The translations under genes and the position numbers were made by a program. Below the pieces are notes generated by a model, which saw only the letters and a list, made by a program, of their open reading frames with translations, did no database searches and had not been told where the DNA came from. From Paenibacillus foliorum (lineage in GTDB: Bacteria; Bacillota; Bacilli; Paenibacillales; NBRC-103111), in assembly GCF_013141765.1 (NCBI RefSeq), contig NZ_WHOD01000105.1:100080-164079 (forward strand): 64,000 bases of DNA, in the 5' to 3' direction. Shown here in pieces: positions 34,000 through 43,336 of this stretch (within the stretch, counting starts at the first letter, position 1; each line of letters begins with the position of its first letter).

Positions 34000-34836
34000 T
34001 CAAACTCTCACTTGGAGTAAGTACTTGGCTACTCCGTCTTCCCTATTCGTATCAATAACCAGATCTGCCGCTTCTTTTAGCTTCTGCTGTGCATTTCCGA
34101 CAGCTACCTTGGTGCCAGCGGCTTCGAGCAGTCCCAGATCATTTAAATTATCTCCGAATGCAATAACTTCTTCCGGCTGACAGCCTACACTTTGGGCCCA
34201 TAGGAATAATCCATCCTTTTTATTAGCGTTGGGATGGCTGATTTCCAGAAAATAATGATCAGCAATATAAGCATCCGGCATGAAATGAATATGTACCCTG
34301 CCTGTATACAAGCTGCTAACTGCTTCCAACAAAGGAACAAGCTCATCATGATGCCCAATATACGTTAGAATGAGTGTCTGTGTGGAATCTGGACAGAACA
34401 GCTGTGGCAGTTCACAGAACCGTTTATCGCCTGGACGGCTAGCAGCAAACTGCTGATATCCAGTGAGTACTAACGGCTCATGCAGTACGCGTTCATTATC
34501 TTGTTCATCCAATGCGAACAATAGCGGACAATGCCCGAAGGACCGTCCCAAATCCAGCAGTTCATTGGTCAATTCACTATTCAAAAAGGCGCCGCCCAGC
34601 CTCTTCTTAGCCACCGGGTCGTACAGCAGCGCTCCATTATATAATACCAATGGGTGCTTCCAAGGTATCGATCCTGCTGCTGCTTGCGAGCTCGCATAGC
34701 TTCTAGCTGTGGCATAACTTACTACATGCCCTTCATTCAATAATTGCGTTATAACACCTTGAGTGAATTCCGACACCGTTGCATTTGGAAGCAGCAACGT
34801 ACCATCCAAATCAGATAGTGCATACAAGGTTTTCAT
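34000..34836 (-). CDS. HAD-superfamily Cof-type phosphatase
   Basis: Hydrolase of 278 aa. Motif I is SDLDGTLL (nucleophile Asp near 9, acid/base Asp two residues later). Motif IV lies in VIAFGDNLNDLGLLEAAG, and the motif III Lys is NANKKDG. The cap is type C2B. Cof-type enzymes dephosphorylate sugar phosphates, FMN or related compounds; the substrate cannot be told from sequence. Monocistronic. Confidence 0.85.
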   Translation of the reverse strand: MKTLYALSDLDGTLLLPNATVSEFTQGVITQLLNEGHVVSYATARSYASSQAAAGSIPWKHPLVLYNGALLYDPVAKKRLGGAFLNSELTNELLDLGRSFGHCPLLFALDEQDNERVLHEPLVLTGYQQFAASRPGDKRFCELPQLFCPDSTQTLILTYIGHHDELVPLLEAVSSLYTGRVHIHFMPDAYIADHYFLEISHPNANKKDGLFLWAQSVGCQPEEVIAFGDNLNDLGLLEAAGTKVAVGNAQQKLKEAADLVIDTNREDGVAKYLLQVRV

Positions 34837-34896
34837 CTGATAGCAACCCCTTTTTCCAACAGATAAACTTTCACATTTCAGCTTCTTTAGCTATAG

Positions 34897-34930
34897 AATA
34901 AACCAACGCCTCGTGAGGCGTTGGTTTATT
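34897..34930. terminator. Strong hairpin after glgA
   Basis: A perfect palindromic stem CCAACGCCTC-GTGA... pairs AATAAACCAACGCCT with AGGCGTTGGTTTATT. It is symmetric, lies 17 nt after the glgA stop, and can stop both glgA and incoming transcripts. The T run is short. Confidence 0.65.
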
Positions 34931-34946
34931 TGTTATCGTTTCAAAT

Positions 34947-36368
34947 TTATAGATTATTGTATAAAGCCGCATACTGCTGTGCAGATTTGCGCCAGCTGAA
35001 ATCTTTCTTCTTGATGTTGGACCAAATGGTCTTCCATGCTTCTGGATCATTATAAAGGTTAACTGCTCGTTGAACGGTATACAGCATATCGTGAGCGTTG
35101 TAATGCGTAAAGCTGAAGCCTGTTCCTTCCCCAGTCGATTCGTCAAAGGAAGCCACCGTATCTTTAAGTCCACCCGTTTCCCTTACAATCGGTATGGATC
35201 TGTAGCGCATTGCGATTAATTGTCCGATACCGCAAGGCTCGAATTCCGAAGGCATCAAGAATAGATCAGAGCTTGCATAAATTTGCCTCGCCAATGGTTC
35301 ATTAAAGGTAATATTCGCGGATAGCTTGTCCGGATATCGATCAGCAGCCCAGCGGAACAACTGCTCATACCGATGATCTCCGGTCCCTAGAATGACCCAT
35401 TGCGCTTCTAGTGACAATAAATCTTCTATGACTCTATCTACTAAGGAAAGTCCTTTCTGATCAACCAGACGCGTCACCAATGCGATGAGAGGGATATCCT
35501 TGTTCACGGGCAGACCCAGACGCTCCTGCAGCTTCATTTTGTTTTGCTGCTTCTTTACAACCGAATCGCGGTAATTGACCTCCAAGCGCGGGTCGGTCAT
35601 TGGATCGAACTCTTCATAGTCAATACCGTTTACGATGCCATAAAGCCGATGCTGTTGGCTGCGCAGAAGACCATCCAGGTATTCCCCGAAATAAGGAGTT
35701 TGTATCTCTTCTGCATAAGTCGGACTCACTGTTGTGATTATATCCGAGTACAAGAGTCCGCCCTTCATAAAGCTGGCCCCTCCGAATAGCTCCAGTGCAT
35801 AGCCTCCCAAATGCTCGTCACCTAATGCAAAATAATCTTTGAATTGCTCTTTGCCAAAAACACCTTGATATTTCAAATTATGAATGGTCATAACGGTTTT
35901 AATATGCTCGTATTGAGGCTGCCAGCTGAAGTGAGCTCGGTAAAGAACAGGGATCATTCCAGTCTGCCAGTCATGGCAATGAATGACATCCGGGATAAAA
36001 TCAATATGAGGCAAGGCATCCAGCACAGCACGGCAAAAGAATGCAAATCGTTCTGCATCATCACCGTAACCATAGCAGCCTCTTCTACGGTAATACATTT
36101 CATTATCGACGAAATAAAAGGTAATTCCTTCATGAACAAGCTTCAAAATACCGCAGTACAGCTGTCTCCAGCCCATCTGCAAAGTAAAGGAGGCGACGGT
36201 TTCCATCTGCTGCGTAAATTGTGCCGGTATGTCCTCATACTTGGGGAGTATAACTCTTACATCCAGTCCTTGCTTGACCAGTTCCTTCGGTAAAGATCCG
36301 ATAACATCTGCCAAGCCTCCTGTCTTCGCAAAAGGTACTGCTTCCGATGCGGCAAATAACACTTTCAT
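34947..36368 (-). CDS. glgA: Glycogen synthase
   Basis: GT5 ADP-glucose glycogen synthase of 473 aa. The ADP-glucose-binding KTGGLADVIGSLP lies near 15-27. The C-terminal GT-B lobe has LMPSEFEPCGIGQL and the following conserved residues RETGGLKDTV. It elongates alpha-1,4-glucan from ADP-glucose. It is the last gene of glgB-glgC-glgD-glgA but is separated from glgD by 245 nt containing a long palindrome, so it may be expressed differently. Confidence 0.95.
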   Translation of the reverse strand: MKVLFAASEAVPFAKTGGLADVIGSLPKELVKQGLDVRVILPKYEDIPAQFTQQMETVASFTLQMGWRQLYCGILKLVHEGITFYFVDNEMYYRRRGCYGYGDDAERFAFFCRAVLDALPHIDFIPDVIHCHDWQTGMIPVLYRAHFSWQPQYEHIKTVMTIHNLKYQGVFGKEQFKDYFALGDEHLGGYALELFGGASFMKGGLLYSDIITTVSPTYAEEIQTPYFGEYLDGLLRSQQHRLYGIVNGIDYEEFDPMTDPRLEVNYRDSVVKKQQNKMKLQERLGLPVNKDIPLIALVTRLVDQKGLSLVDRVIEDLLSLEAQWVILGTGDHRYEQLFRWAADRYPDKLSANITFNEPLARQIYASSDLFLMPSEFEPCGIGQLIAMRYRSIPIVRETGGLKDTVASFDESTGEGTGFSFTHYNAHDMLYTVQRAVNLYNDPEAWKTIWSNIKKKDFSWRKSAQQYAALYNNL

Positions 36369-36428
36369 GGCTTCCTACCACTCCTTTTATATTTATGCTT
36401 GATTGAGTCATTTTTTTGAATGTGCTCC

Positions 36429-36575
36429 TATTTGCCGATAGGCGGAACGATTGGAAGATGACTTCGAGGCGAGGTTTTTCCGGACTTATTACCTTAAAAT
36501 TAATTCAATAAAAGTCCGGAAAACGTGTTTGAAGCTACGAAGTCACTTCCTATTGTGCAGCCGCACAGGCAAATA
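36429..36575. repeat. Nested long inverted repeat between glgD and glgA
   Basis: Three concentric arms: TATTTGCC (36429) with GGCAAATA (36568-36575); GGAAGATGACTTCG (36453-36466) with CGAAGTCACTTCC (36538-36550); and TTTTTCCGGACTT (36475-36487) with AAGTCCGGAAAA (36512-36523). The whole is about 147 bp. It resembles a MITE or palindromic intergenic repeat, and as RNA would fold into one long hairpin inside the operon. Confidence 0.65.
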
Positions 36576-36613
36576 AGGCTCTTCAAACCTATTACCCAAT
36601 CAAGCTGGTTCCC

Positions 36614-37723
36614 TTAAATAACCTTGGTTTTGGAAGCGATAAATGGCGCTTGCTTGTCGCCTGTGAGTACACGGCCTCTGTTAATAAATACATCCTTATC
36701 CAGTATGGCGTTCTCTATAATAACATTTTCCTCGATCTCGCAATTTTGAAGGATGATACTATTTTTCACATAGGCACCCTTACGGATTTTAACGCCGCGG
36801 AACAAAATACTGTTCTCTACCTTGCCTTCAATTATGCAGCCATTAGCAATCAATGCATTGCGGGCACTGGAGTTTTCCACATATTTAGCCGGCGGCTCGT
36901 CTTTAATTTTCGTGTAAATGAGATTCTTTTGAAAGAACAGCTCACGCCATACTTTCGGATTTAACAGCTGCATACTGTGCTTATAGTAGCTTTGAATCGT
37001 ATTGACTATGCCTGCGTGTCCTTCATGAAGATAACCATAAACGCTCAGCTTATCAATATTTTTCATAATACCGTCACGCACGAGATGATCGTACCCTTGC
37101 GCTAAGCAGGACTCAACCATATCAAGCAGAAGCTCTTTGCTCATCACATACATTTCCATTGAAATGTTATCTGTACGCAAACGTCCTGACTGATCCTCCA
37201 TCACTGTAACTTGACCGCTATCTTTAACAGCTAGACGGCGATATTTAGCGAATTCTTCATCATCTGCATGCTTGTAAACGACCGTGATATCTGCATTCTT
37301 CTCCAAGTGATAATCCAGAACTTTATTGAAATCGATATTGCATACGATATGACTGCGGGAAATAACCACATAATCCTCGCGAGCCCGGTAAAAGTAATCA
37401 CGATGGCTGTAAAATTGGAATAAATCTCCCCGTGACATGCCTGTTGTTTCTTGCAGGATTGCTGGCAAAATAAACATACCGCCACGCTTACGATCCAAAT
37501 CCCATTCCTTGCCCGAGCCAAGATGATCCATAAGTGAACGGTATTTATGCTGGGTAAAGACAGCGACATTCTCAAAACCGGAATTAACCATATTGGAAAG
37601 GGTGAAATCAATCAACCGATATCTTGCGCCGAACGGCACAGATGCTACACAACGCGAATAGGTAAGTTCTTCCAAATAGTCAGGTTCATTCACCAAGTTT
37701 ATTACGCCCATCATACGCTTCAT
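36614..37723 (-). CDS. glgD: GlgD, regulatory subunit of ADP-glucose pyrophosphorylase
   Basis: Protein of 369 aa with the nucleotidyltransferase fold and a C-terminal left-handed beta-helix (about 270-369). The Gly-rich nucleotide loop GGxGxRL found in GlgC is absent; the N-terminus reads MMGVINLVNEPDYLEEL. That matches GlgD of Bacilli, which is non- or weakly catalytic and activates GlgC in a heterotetramer. It starts 6 nt after glgC. Confidence 0.9.
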   Translation of the reverse strand: MKRMMGVINLVNEPDYLEELTYSRCVASVPFGARYRLIDFTLSNMVNSGFENVAVFTQHKYRSLMDHLGSGKEWDLDRKRGGMFILPAILQETTGMSRGDLFQFYSHRDYFYRAREDYVVISRSHIVCNIDFNKVLDYHLEKNADITVVYKHADDEEFAKYRRLAVKDSGQVTVMEDQSGRLRTDNISMEMYVMSKELLLDMVESCLAQGYDHLVRDGIMKNIDKLSVYGYLHEGHAGIVNTIQSYYKHSMQLLNPKVWRELFFQKNLIYTKIKDEPPAKYVENSSARNALIANGCIIEGKVENSILFRGVKIRKGAYVKNSIILQNCEIEENVIIENAILDKDVFINRGRVLTGDKQAPFIASKTKVI

Positions 37724-37729
37724 TTGAAC

Positions 37730-38896
37730 TCACCCTTTCAAGTTGGCCGAGGTAGCCAGACTGATATGCTCATTACCGCCAATTAATATAATATTTTGCT
37801 GCCCAGGCTCGCCGATCACACTTCCGTCTTCGACCACGGTTCCTTCGCCGATAATCGATTTGTATATTTTAACGTTATTCCCGATTTTCACATTCGGCAT
37901 AATAACGGAATCCTTAATCAGGCTTCCTTCCCCAACCTCTACACCATAGAACAATACGGAATGATCCACTTCACCCAATACACTGCAGCCCTCATTAACA
38001 AGTGCTCGTCGAATTTGTGCGGTGGGAGCGATATATTGACCAGGTTGGCATGGATTAACCGAATATATGCGCCATTCTCTATCGTTCAGATTGAAGTCAG
38101 GCTCATTTTCCAACAAATCCATATTGGCTTCCCATAAGCTTTCAATCGTGCCCACATCTTTCCAATAACCTTGAAAAGGATAAGCCATCATCTTCTTATT
38201 TTCACTGAGCATTAATGGAATGATATCTTTACCGAAATCTTTACTTGACTCCGGATTATCTTCATCTTTCGTTAAATATTCTTTAAGAACCTTCCAATTA
38301 AAAATATAAATACCCATGGAAGCCAAATTACTTTTGGGCTCCTTCGGTTTCTCCGCGAATTCCGTAATTCTTTCCTCATCATCTGTGCTCATAATTCCGA
38401 AACGACTTGCTTCCTCCCATTTGACTCCAATCACAGCTATTGTTGCGTCAGCCCCTCTGCTCTTGTGGAAATCAAGCATGAGATCATAATCCATCTTATA
38501 GATGTGATCCCCGGAGATTACAAGTACATACTCTGGATCATATTGCTCAATGAAGGAAACGTTACGGAAAATCGCATTAGCTGTGCCGCTGTACCAATCC
38601 CCGCCTTTTTGTTCCATGTAGGGAGGCAACACAGTAACGCCGCCATTCTTGCGGTCGAGATCCCATGGGGCTCCAATGCCAATATATGTATTCAGCACCA
38701 GCGGCTGGTATTGCGTAAGCACTCCTACTGTATCGATACCGGAATTCGTGCAATTACTAAGGGTAAAATCAATAATCCTATATTTTCCACCAAAATGTAC
38801 GGCAGGCTTAGCCAGTTTATTTGTCAGAACTCCTAACCGTCTGCCTTCTCCTCCTGCAAGCAGCATGGCCACACATTCCTTTTTGCGCATCGGCAT
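37730..38896 (-). CDS. glgC: Glucose-1-phosphate adenylyltransferase
   Basis: Catalytic ADP-glucose pyrophosphorylase of 388 aa. It keeps the nucleotide loop LAGGEGRRLGVLTNKLAKPA (13-32), VISGDHIYKMDYDLM, and EFAEKPKEP, with a C-terminal beta-helix. It makes ADP-glucose from ATP and glucose-1-phosphate. Its ATG overlaps the glgB stop by one base (TAATG). Confidence 0.95.
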   Translation of the reverse strand: MPMRKKECVAMLLAGGEGRRLGVLTNKLAKPAVHFGGKYRIIDFTLSNCTNSGIDTVGVLTQYQPLVLNTYIGIGAPWDLDRKNGGVTVLPPYMEQKGGDWYSGTANAIFRNVSFIEQYDPEYVLVISGDHIYKMDYDLMLDFHKSRGADATIAVIGVKWEEASRFGIMSTDDEERITEFAEKPKEPKSNLASMGIYIFNWKVLKEYLTKDEDNPESSKDFGKDIIPLMLSENKKMMAYPFQGYWKDVGTIESLWEANMDLLENEPDFNLNDREWRIYSVNPCQPGQYIAPTAQIRRALVNEGCSVLGEVDHSVLFYGVEVGEGSLIKDSVIMPNVKIGNNVKIYKSIIGEGTVVEDGSVIGEPGQQNIILIGGNEHISLATSANLKG

Positions 38897-40839
38897 TAAC
38901 CCCTTCCTATTCTTTTAGTGTTGTTAAGACGCTGGATCTTGACAGGTTTTAACACTATGGTTGCAAGCGGCGGAATCGTTAGCTGCAAACTATATGGTTG
39001 ATAATGCCAAGAAACGGTTTGTGTTTTCAACTTTTCGCCATTAAGCTGATCAGAGCCTCCATAGACAGGCAGATCGCTATTAAAACACTCTCTATATTCG
39101 CCAGCAAATGGGATACCAATCCGATACTGACTGTGTGTAACAGGGGTGAAATTACATACAATAATCAAAAAATCTTCAGGATCCTTTGACTTTCTCATGA
39201 AAGTAACAATACTCTGGTTATTATCGTGGGGATCAATCCATGAAAACCCTTCAGACTGATGGTCCAGCTCCCATAACGATCTCTCTTGTAAATAGAAGTG
39301 GTTTAAATCTTTGACATACTGATGCATAGTTCGGTGACTCTCATACTCTAGCATCTCCCAATCGAGATCCTCCAAATCCTTCCATTCATCAAACTGACCA
39401 AACTCACTACCCATAAACAGTAGCTTTTTGCCGGGATGGGCCATCATATAACCGTAAAGCACCCGCAAATTTGCGAACTTCTGCCAGTAATCCCCGGGCA
39501 TTTTATTAAGCAGTGATTTTTTGCCATGCACAACCTCATCGTGTGATAAAGGCAGCACATAATTTTCCGAGAAAGTGTACATGAATGAGAAGGTCAATAA
39601 ATTGTGGCTGCCTCGTCTGAAATACGGATCCATCTCCATATATTTCAGCATATCGTTCATCCAGCCCATATTCCATTTATAGTTAAAGCCAAGCCCACCT
39701 TCATGTACCGGCGATGTAACCATGGGCCAATCGGTTGAATCCTCCGCCATCATTAATGCATGAGGATAGTGAGCAAACACCGTATGGTTCAGCTTCTTTA
39801 TAAAGGCTATTGCCTCCGGGTTCTCGTCCCCTCCATGCGCATTCTTGATCCATTGATCCTGTGGTTTTCCGAAATTCAAGTACAACAAGCTTGCAACAGC
39901 ATCGACACGAAGTCCATCAATATGGTACATATCCATCCAAAACAATGCGTTAGAGATAAGGAAGCTAATGACTTCTGGCTTTGAAAAGTCAAAGGCCAGC
40001 GTCCCCCATTCTGGCTTCTCCGCATGCCGAGGATCCTTGTGCTCATATAAGGGCTGCCCGTCAAATTGTCTTAAACCATGATCATCCTTCACAAAATGGC
40101 CAGGAACCCAATCCATAATGACTGCAATTCCAGCCTGATGGCAGCGATCCACAAAGTACATAAAGTCCTTCGGCGTTCCAAAGCGGCTCGTTACAGAATA
40201 ATAGCCTGTTGCTTGATAGCCCCAAGATCGATCATAAGGATGCTCCGCCAAGGGCAGCAGCTCTACGTGGGTATATCCCATGCTCGCCACGTAATCAACC
40301 AATTCATCGGCAAGCTCGCGGTACGAATAATATTCACCATCGGGCTTCTTTTTCCAGGTTCCCATATGTATCTCGTAGATGTTCATTGGCCTGTTGTAAG
40401 AAGAGTTCGAGCTCTTGCCTCTTTCCCACTCCAGATCATTCCATTCGTAGCCTTCCAGTGCGAACACTCGCGAGGCTGTCCCTGGCTTCAATTCTGAATA
40501 AAACGCATAAGGATCTGCCTTCAAAACCAATGTTCCATGCTGGGTAAGTATTTCGTACTTGTAAAAATCGCCTTCCCGCACATTAGGAATAAACAAACTC
40601 CATACTCCCCAAGTGCTTGCCTTGCTCATTCCATACCCGCTGCTGTTCCAGTTGTTAAAATCACCAATAACCCGTACTTCCCTTGCGTGCGGCGCCCAAA
40701 CAGCGAACCGAACCCCCAAGGTGCCTTCTAGTTCCGCAAAGTGTGCTCCAAGCACCCGGTAGCTTTGATATAAGCTGCCCTCGTGAAACAAGAATAGATC
40801 TTCCGGTCCGGGGAATAAATCCATCATAAATTCATCCAT
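38896..40839 (-). CDS. glgB: 1,4-alpha-glucan branching enzyme
   Basis: GH13 branching enzyme of 647 aa. The CBM48 domain covers about 30-130 (VWAPHAREVRVIGDFNNWN). The catalytic barrel has the nucleophile in DGLRVDAVASLLY, acid/base Glu in MMAEDSTDWP and the third Asp in LSHDEVVHGK. A C-terminal all-beta domain completes it. It introduces alpha-1,6 branches into glycogen. First gene of the operon; promoter region described next. Confidence 0.95.
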   Translation of the reverse strand: MDEFMMDLFPGPEDLFLFHEGSLYQSYRVLGAHFAELEGTLGVRFAVWAPHAREVRVIGDFNNWNSSGYGMSKASTWGVWSLFIPNVREGDFYKYEILTQHGTLVLKADPYAFYSELKPGTASRVFALEGYEWNDLEWERGKSSNSSYNRPMNIYEIHMGTWKKKPDGEYYSYRELADELVDYVASMGYTHVELLPLAEHPYDRSWGYQATGYYSVTSRFGTPKDFMYFVDRCHQAGIAVIMDWVPGHFVKDDHGLRQFDGQPLYEHKDPRHAEKPEWGTLAFDFSKPEVISFLISNALFWMDMYHIDGLRVDAVASLLYLNFGKPQDQWIKNAHGGDENPEAIAFIKKLNHTVFAHYPHALMMAEDSTDWPMVTSPVHEGGLGFNYKWNMGWMNDMLKYMEMDPYFRRGSHNLLTFSFMYTFSENYVLPLSHDEVVHGKKSLLNKMPGDYWQKFANLRVLYGYMMAHPGKKLLFMGSEFGQFDEWKDLEDLDWEMLEYESHRTMHQYVKDLNHFYLQERSLWELDHQSEGFSWIDPHDNNQSIVTFMRKSKDPEDFLIIVCNFTPVTHSQYRIGIPFAGEYRECFNSDLPVYGGSDQLNGEKLKTQTVSWHYQPYSLQLTIPPLATIVLKPVKIQRLNNTKRIGRG

Positions 40840-40929
40840 CCCCTTATTGTTTAATTTTTCTGTTTCTTTAAGACAAATACTACATCAGATTGCAAAATCC
40901 TCTCTTTTGATCAAATATACTTTCTCTTA

Positions 40930-40997
40930 TAAATCGACAACCAATCAGATTCCCATTATATCCTTTTAACCAAAAAAAGCAGGAGTTTGTCGATTTA
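40930..40997. promoter_or_regulatory. Mirrored promoter elements between glgB and the foldase gene
   Basis: TAAATCGACAA (40930-40940) and TTGTCGATTTA (40987-40997) are perfect inverted copies 46 nt apart in the 240-nt divergent intergenic region. On the plus strand TTGTCG is followed after 17 nt by TATAAG. On the minus strand TTGTCG is followed after 17 nt by TATTTG. A separate TATAAT (minus strand, 40960-40955) lies between the arms. Either two look-alike promoters or two operator sites for one regulator are possible. Confidence 0.5.
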
Positions 40998-41079
40998 AGA
41001 GGAATAAGTTATAAGTGCGCTTCTTAGAGCTCATAACCTCAAAAGCGCACGGGATAAAAGAAAGGTGGATAAATCAGCT

Positions 41080-42201
41080 ATGAATGATAAGTTTAAGGGG
41101 CTCGTATTGGGTTTGTCGATTGGTGTCTTGATGACCGGATCGATAGCGTATGCCAGCGGGACACAAATAGAAGTATATTTTAAAAACATCAAATATATGT
41201 TTGATGGTCAACAGAAAAAACCGGCGGATGATAGCTTTATCTATAACGGGACCACTTATGTTCCACTCCGGTTTGTAAGTGAGGCACTTGGTAAGGAAGT
41301 AACATGGGATGGTGATAACGATACCATTTATGTGGGTCGCAAAATCGACCTGAGCAGTACCGTTGGCGTTTATAAAGGCGGACAAGTTACGCTTGGTGAG
41401 TTAGAGAAGTATATCAATATTATTCGGTTAATTAATCAGCAGGATGCATCATCGCCAGCTGATGTTAATGCTCAAACTTCAGCACTCAAACAGTTGATTG
41501 CCGGCAAAATTTTGACCAGCCGATTAACCAATGAAGATAAGGAAGCTTTGCCCAATGCCGTAGCTAAACAATTTAAAAATATAAAAAGCTATATCCAAGA
41601 AATCAGCGGCGGACAAGACTCCAAAGCCTTTCTGGCAACATACAACCTCGTGGAAGAGGATCTGCACACCTATCTTGAGGAAATGGTAGGTACGCAGAAG
41701 GCTTTGGGAGCCTCAGCCAAAGCAACTTATGATCAGGAAGTTAAGAACAATAATACGGATTATCTAGCTGCCTCTGTCAGCCACATTCTAATAAGCTTCA
41801 AGAATGATCAAGGAGTAGAACGTACAGCAGAAGAAGTAGACAAAAAGGTGAAGGAAGTTCAGACAAAGCTGCAAATCGCTGGTTCAGATTTTGCTGCTGT
41901 AGCTAGAGAATACTCGGAAGATCCAGGATCCAAAGCTCAAGGCGGCTTATATGAAAATGCTGCTGTGAGTGATTGGGTGCCTGAATTTAAAAAGGCTACA
42001 ATTGAGTTACCATTAAAAACAATTAGTGAACCGGTGGAAACTCAATTTGGCTATCATATCATTCGTGTAGAAACACGTGGATACAATCCTTATTTACAAG
42101 CTCCGGATAGCATCGTTCGGAACTTAGTTAACAAAGCTTACAAGCAATTTTCAGACAATGAACTGCCGGGCTTAATCGAAAAAATCGAGCTGCCTAAATA
42201 A
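41080..42201 (+). CDS. Secreted foldase: stalk domain fused to parvulin PPIase
   Basis: Protein of 373 aa from ATG 41080, 12 nt after GAAAGGTGG. The signal peptide KGLVLGLSIGVLMTGSIAYASG looks SPase I-cleaved, with no lipobox. Residues about 30-90 are a copper-amine-oxidase-N-like stalk domain (FIYNGTTYVPLRFVSEALGKEV). About 95-220 is helical, SurA_N-like. About 230-340 is a parvulin (SVSHILISF, FAAVAREYSEDPGSKAQGG, QFGYHIIRVE). PrsA foldases are normally lipoproteins; here the stalk may do the anchoring. Confidence 0.8.
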   Translation: MNDKFKGLVLGLSIGVLMTGSIAYASGTQIEVYFKNIKYMFDGQQKKPADDSFIYNGTTYVPLRFVSEALGKEVTWDGDNDTIYVGRKIDLSSTVGVYKGGQVTLGELEKYINIIRLINQQDASSPADVNAQTSALKQLIAGKILTSRLTNEDKEALPNAVAKQFKNIKSYIQEISGGQDSKAFLATYNLVEEDLHTYLEEMVGTQKALGASAKATYDQEVKNNNTDYLAASVSHILISFKNDQGVERTAEEVDKKVKEVQTKLQIAGSDFAAVAREYSEDPGSKAQGGLYENAAVSDWVPEFKKATIELPLKTISEPVETQFGYHIIRVETRGYNPYLQAPDSIVRNLVNKAYKQFSDNELPGLIEKIELPK

Positions 42202-42213
42202 GAAGGTTCAACT

Positions 42214-42243
42214 AAGAGGCTGGAGGCGACTCCAGTCTTTTTG
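42214..42243 (+). terminator. Terminator of the foldase gene
   Basis: GGCTGGAG-GCGA-CTCCAGTC followed by TTTTT. It lies 13 nt after the stop codon. The rest of the gap to 42469 shows no gene. Confidence 0.8.
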
Positions 42244-42469
42244 TGTTGTACAGATAGGATAAACTATAGGCATGACAAACATACTCGTCCCTTAAGGACG
42301 ACGCGGCCCTTTATCCTTGATAGGGTTGTTTTTGACTGCCTGCAAATCAAATAAATTAGAGTTTACCTAGTAAATGCCTTTACAGCTTTTTTATCGATAT
42401 AATTTCGTGTACAATAGATAGGATTGTCAAGAATGGATTTTCGGAAACTGATAGAAAGAAGGTAAGGTC

Positions 42470-43333
42470 ATGTTTGCAGCACACGATTGGAAAGATTATG
42501 AGGTCATTGATACTGGCGATGGAGAAAAGCTGGAGCGCTGGGGTGATATCATCTTACGCCGGCCGGATCCGCAGATCATTTGGCCGCTAGCCAAAGAGAG
42601 CGGATTGTGGAAAAATCCCGATGCCCATTACCATAGAAGCTCCAGCGGCGGGGGCGAATGGGATTATAAGAAACAAATCCCGGAACGCTGGACTATAGCT
42701 TACGATAAATTATCGTTTCATATTAAGCCGACCAGCTTTAAGCATACCGGATTATTCCCTGAGCAAGCGGCTAACTGGAGATGGATGATCGATAAAATTC
42801 AAGGAGCAGGACGAAAGATCAGAGTCCTGAACCTATTTGCTTACACAGGTGGAGCTTCTGTTGCCTGCGCATATGCTGGAGCTGAGGTATGCCATGTCGA
42901 TGCATCCAAGGGAGTCGTACAATGGGCCAAGGAGAACGCTCAATTATCCGGCTTGGGAGACCGTCCAATCCGTTTTATTACGGATGATGTATTTAAGTTC
43001 GTTCAGCGTGAACAGCGCCGGGGCAGCCAATACGATGCCATCATTATGGACCCTCCCTCCTATGGTCGCGGCCCGAACGGTGAAACCTGGAAGCTTGAAA
43101 CGAACCTGTTTCCGTTTGTAGAATCATGTATGCAAATCATGTCCGACCGACCGTTGTTCTTCCTGATCAACTCGTATACGACGGGTATATCTGCAACTGT
43201 ATTGAAAAATATTTTGGCCCTATCGCTCGGCAACAAATATGGCGGCAATATTACCTGCGGAGAAATTGGACTGCCAATTACGACCTCAAAGCTAATGCTG
43301 CCGTGTGGCATCCTTGGGCGCTGGGAGGCGTAA
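42470..43333 (+). CDS. Class I SAM methyltransferase, RlmI-like
   Basis: Protein of 287 aa. SAM motif I is VLNLFAYTGGASVACAYAGA (about 119-138), motif II VCHVDASKGVVQWAKENA, and catalytic motif IV IMDPPSYGRG (about 195). These match the RlmI/RlmK-type rRNA methyltransferases, but the N-terminal PUA domain of RlmI is missing here, replaced by about 80 residues (RWGDIILRRPDPQIIWP). It is followed after 3 nt by a pseudouridine synthase gene, so an RNA target is likely. Confidence 0.8.
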   Translation: MFAAHDWKDYEVIDTGDGEKLERWGDIILRRPDPQIIWPLAKESGLWKNPDAHYHRSSSGGGEWDYKKQIPERWTIAYDKLSFHIKPTSFKHTGLFPEQAANWRWMIDKIQGAGRKIRVLNLFAYTGGASVACAYAGAEVCHVDASKGVVQWAKENAQLSGLGDRPIRFITDDVFKFVQREQRRGSQYDAIIMDPPSYGRGPNGETWKLETNLFPFVESCMQIMSDRPLFFLINSYTTGISATVLKNILALSLGNKYGGNITCGEIGLPITTSKLMLPCGILGRWEA

Positions 43334-43336
43334 CCA

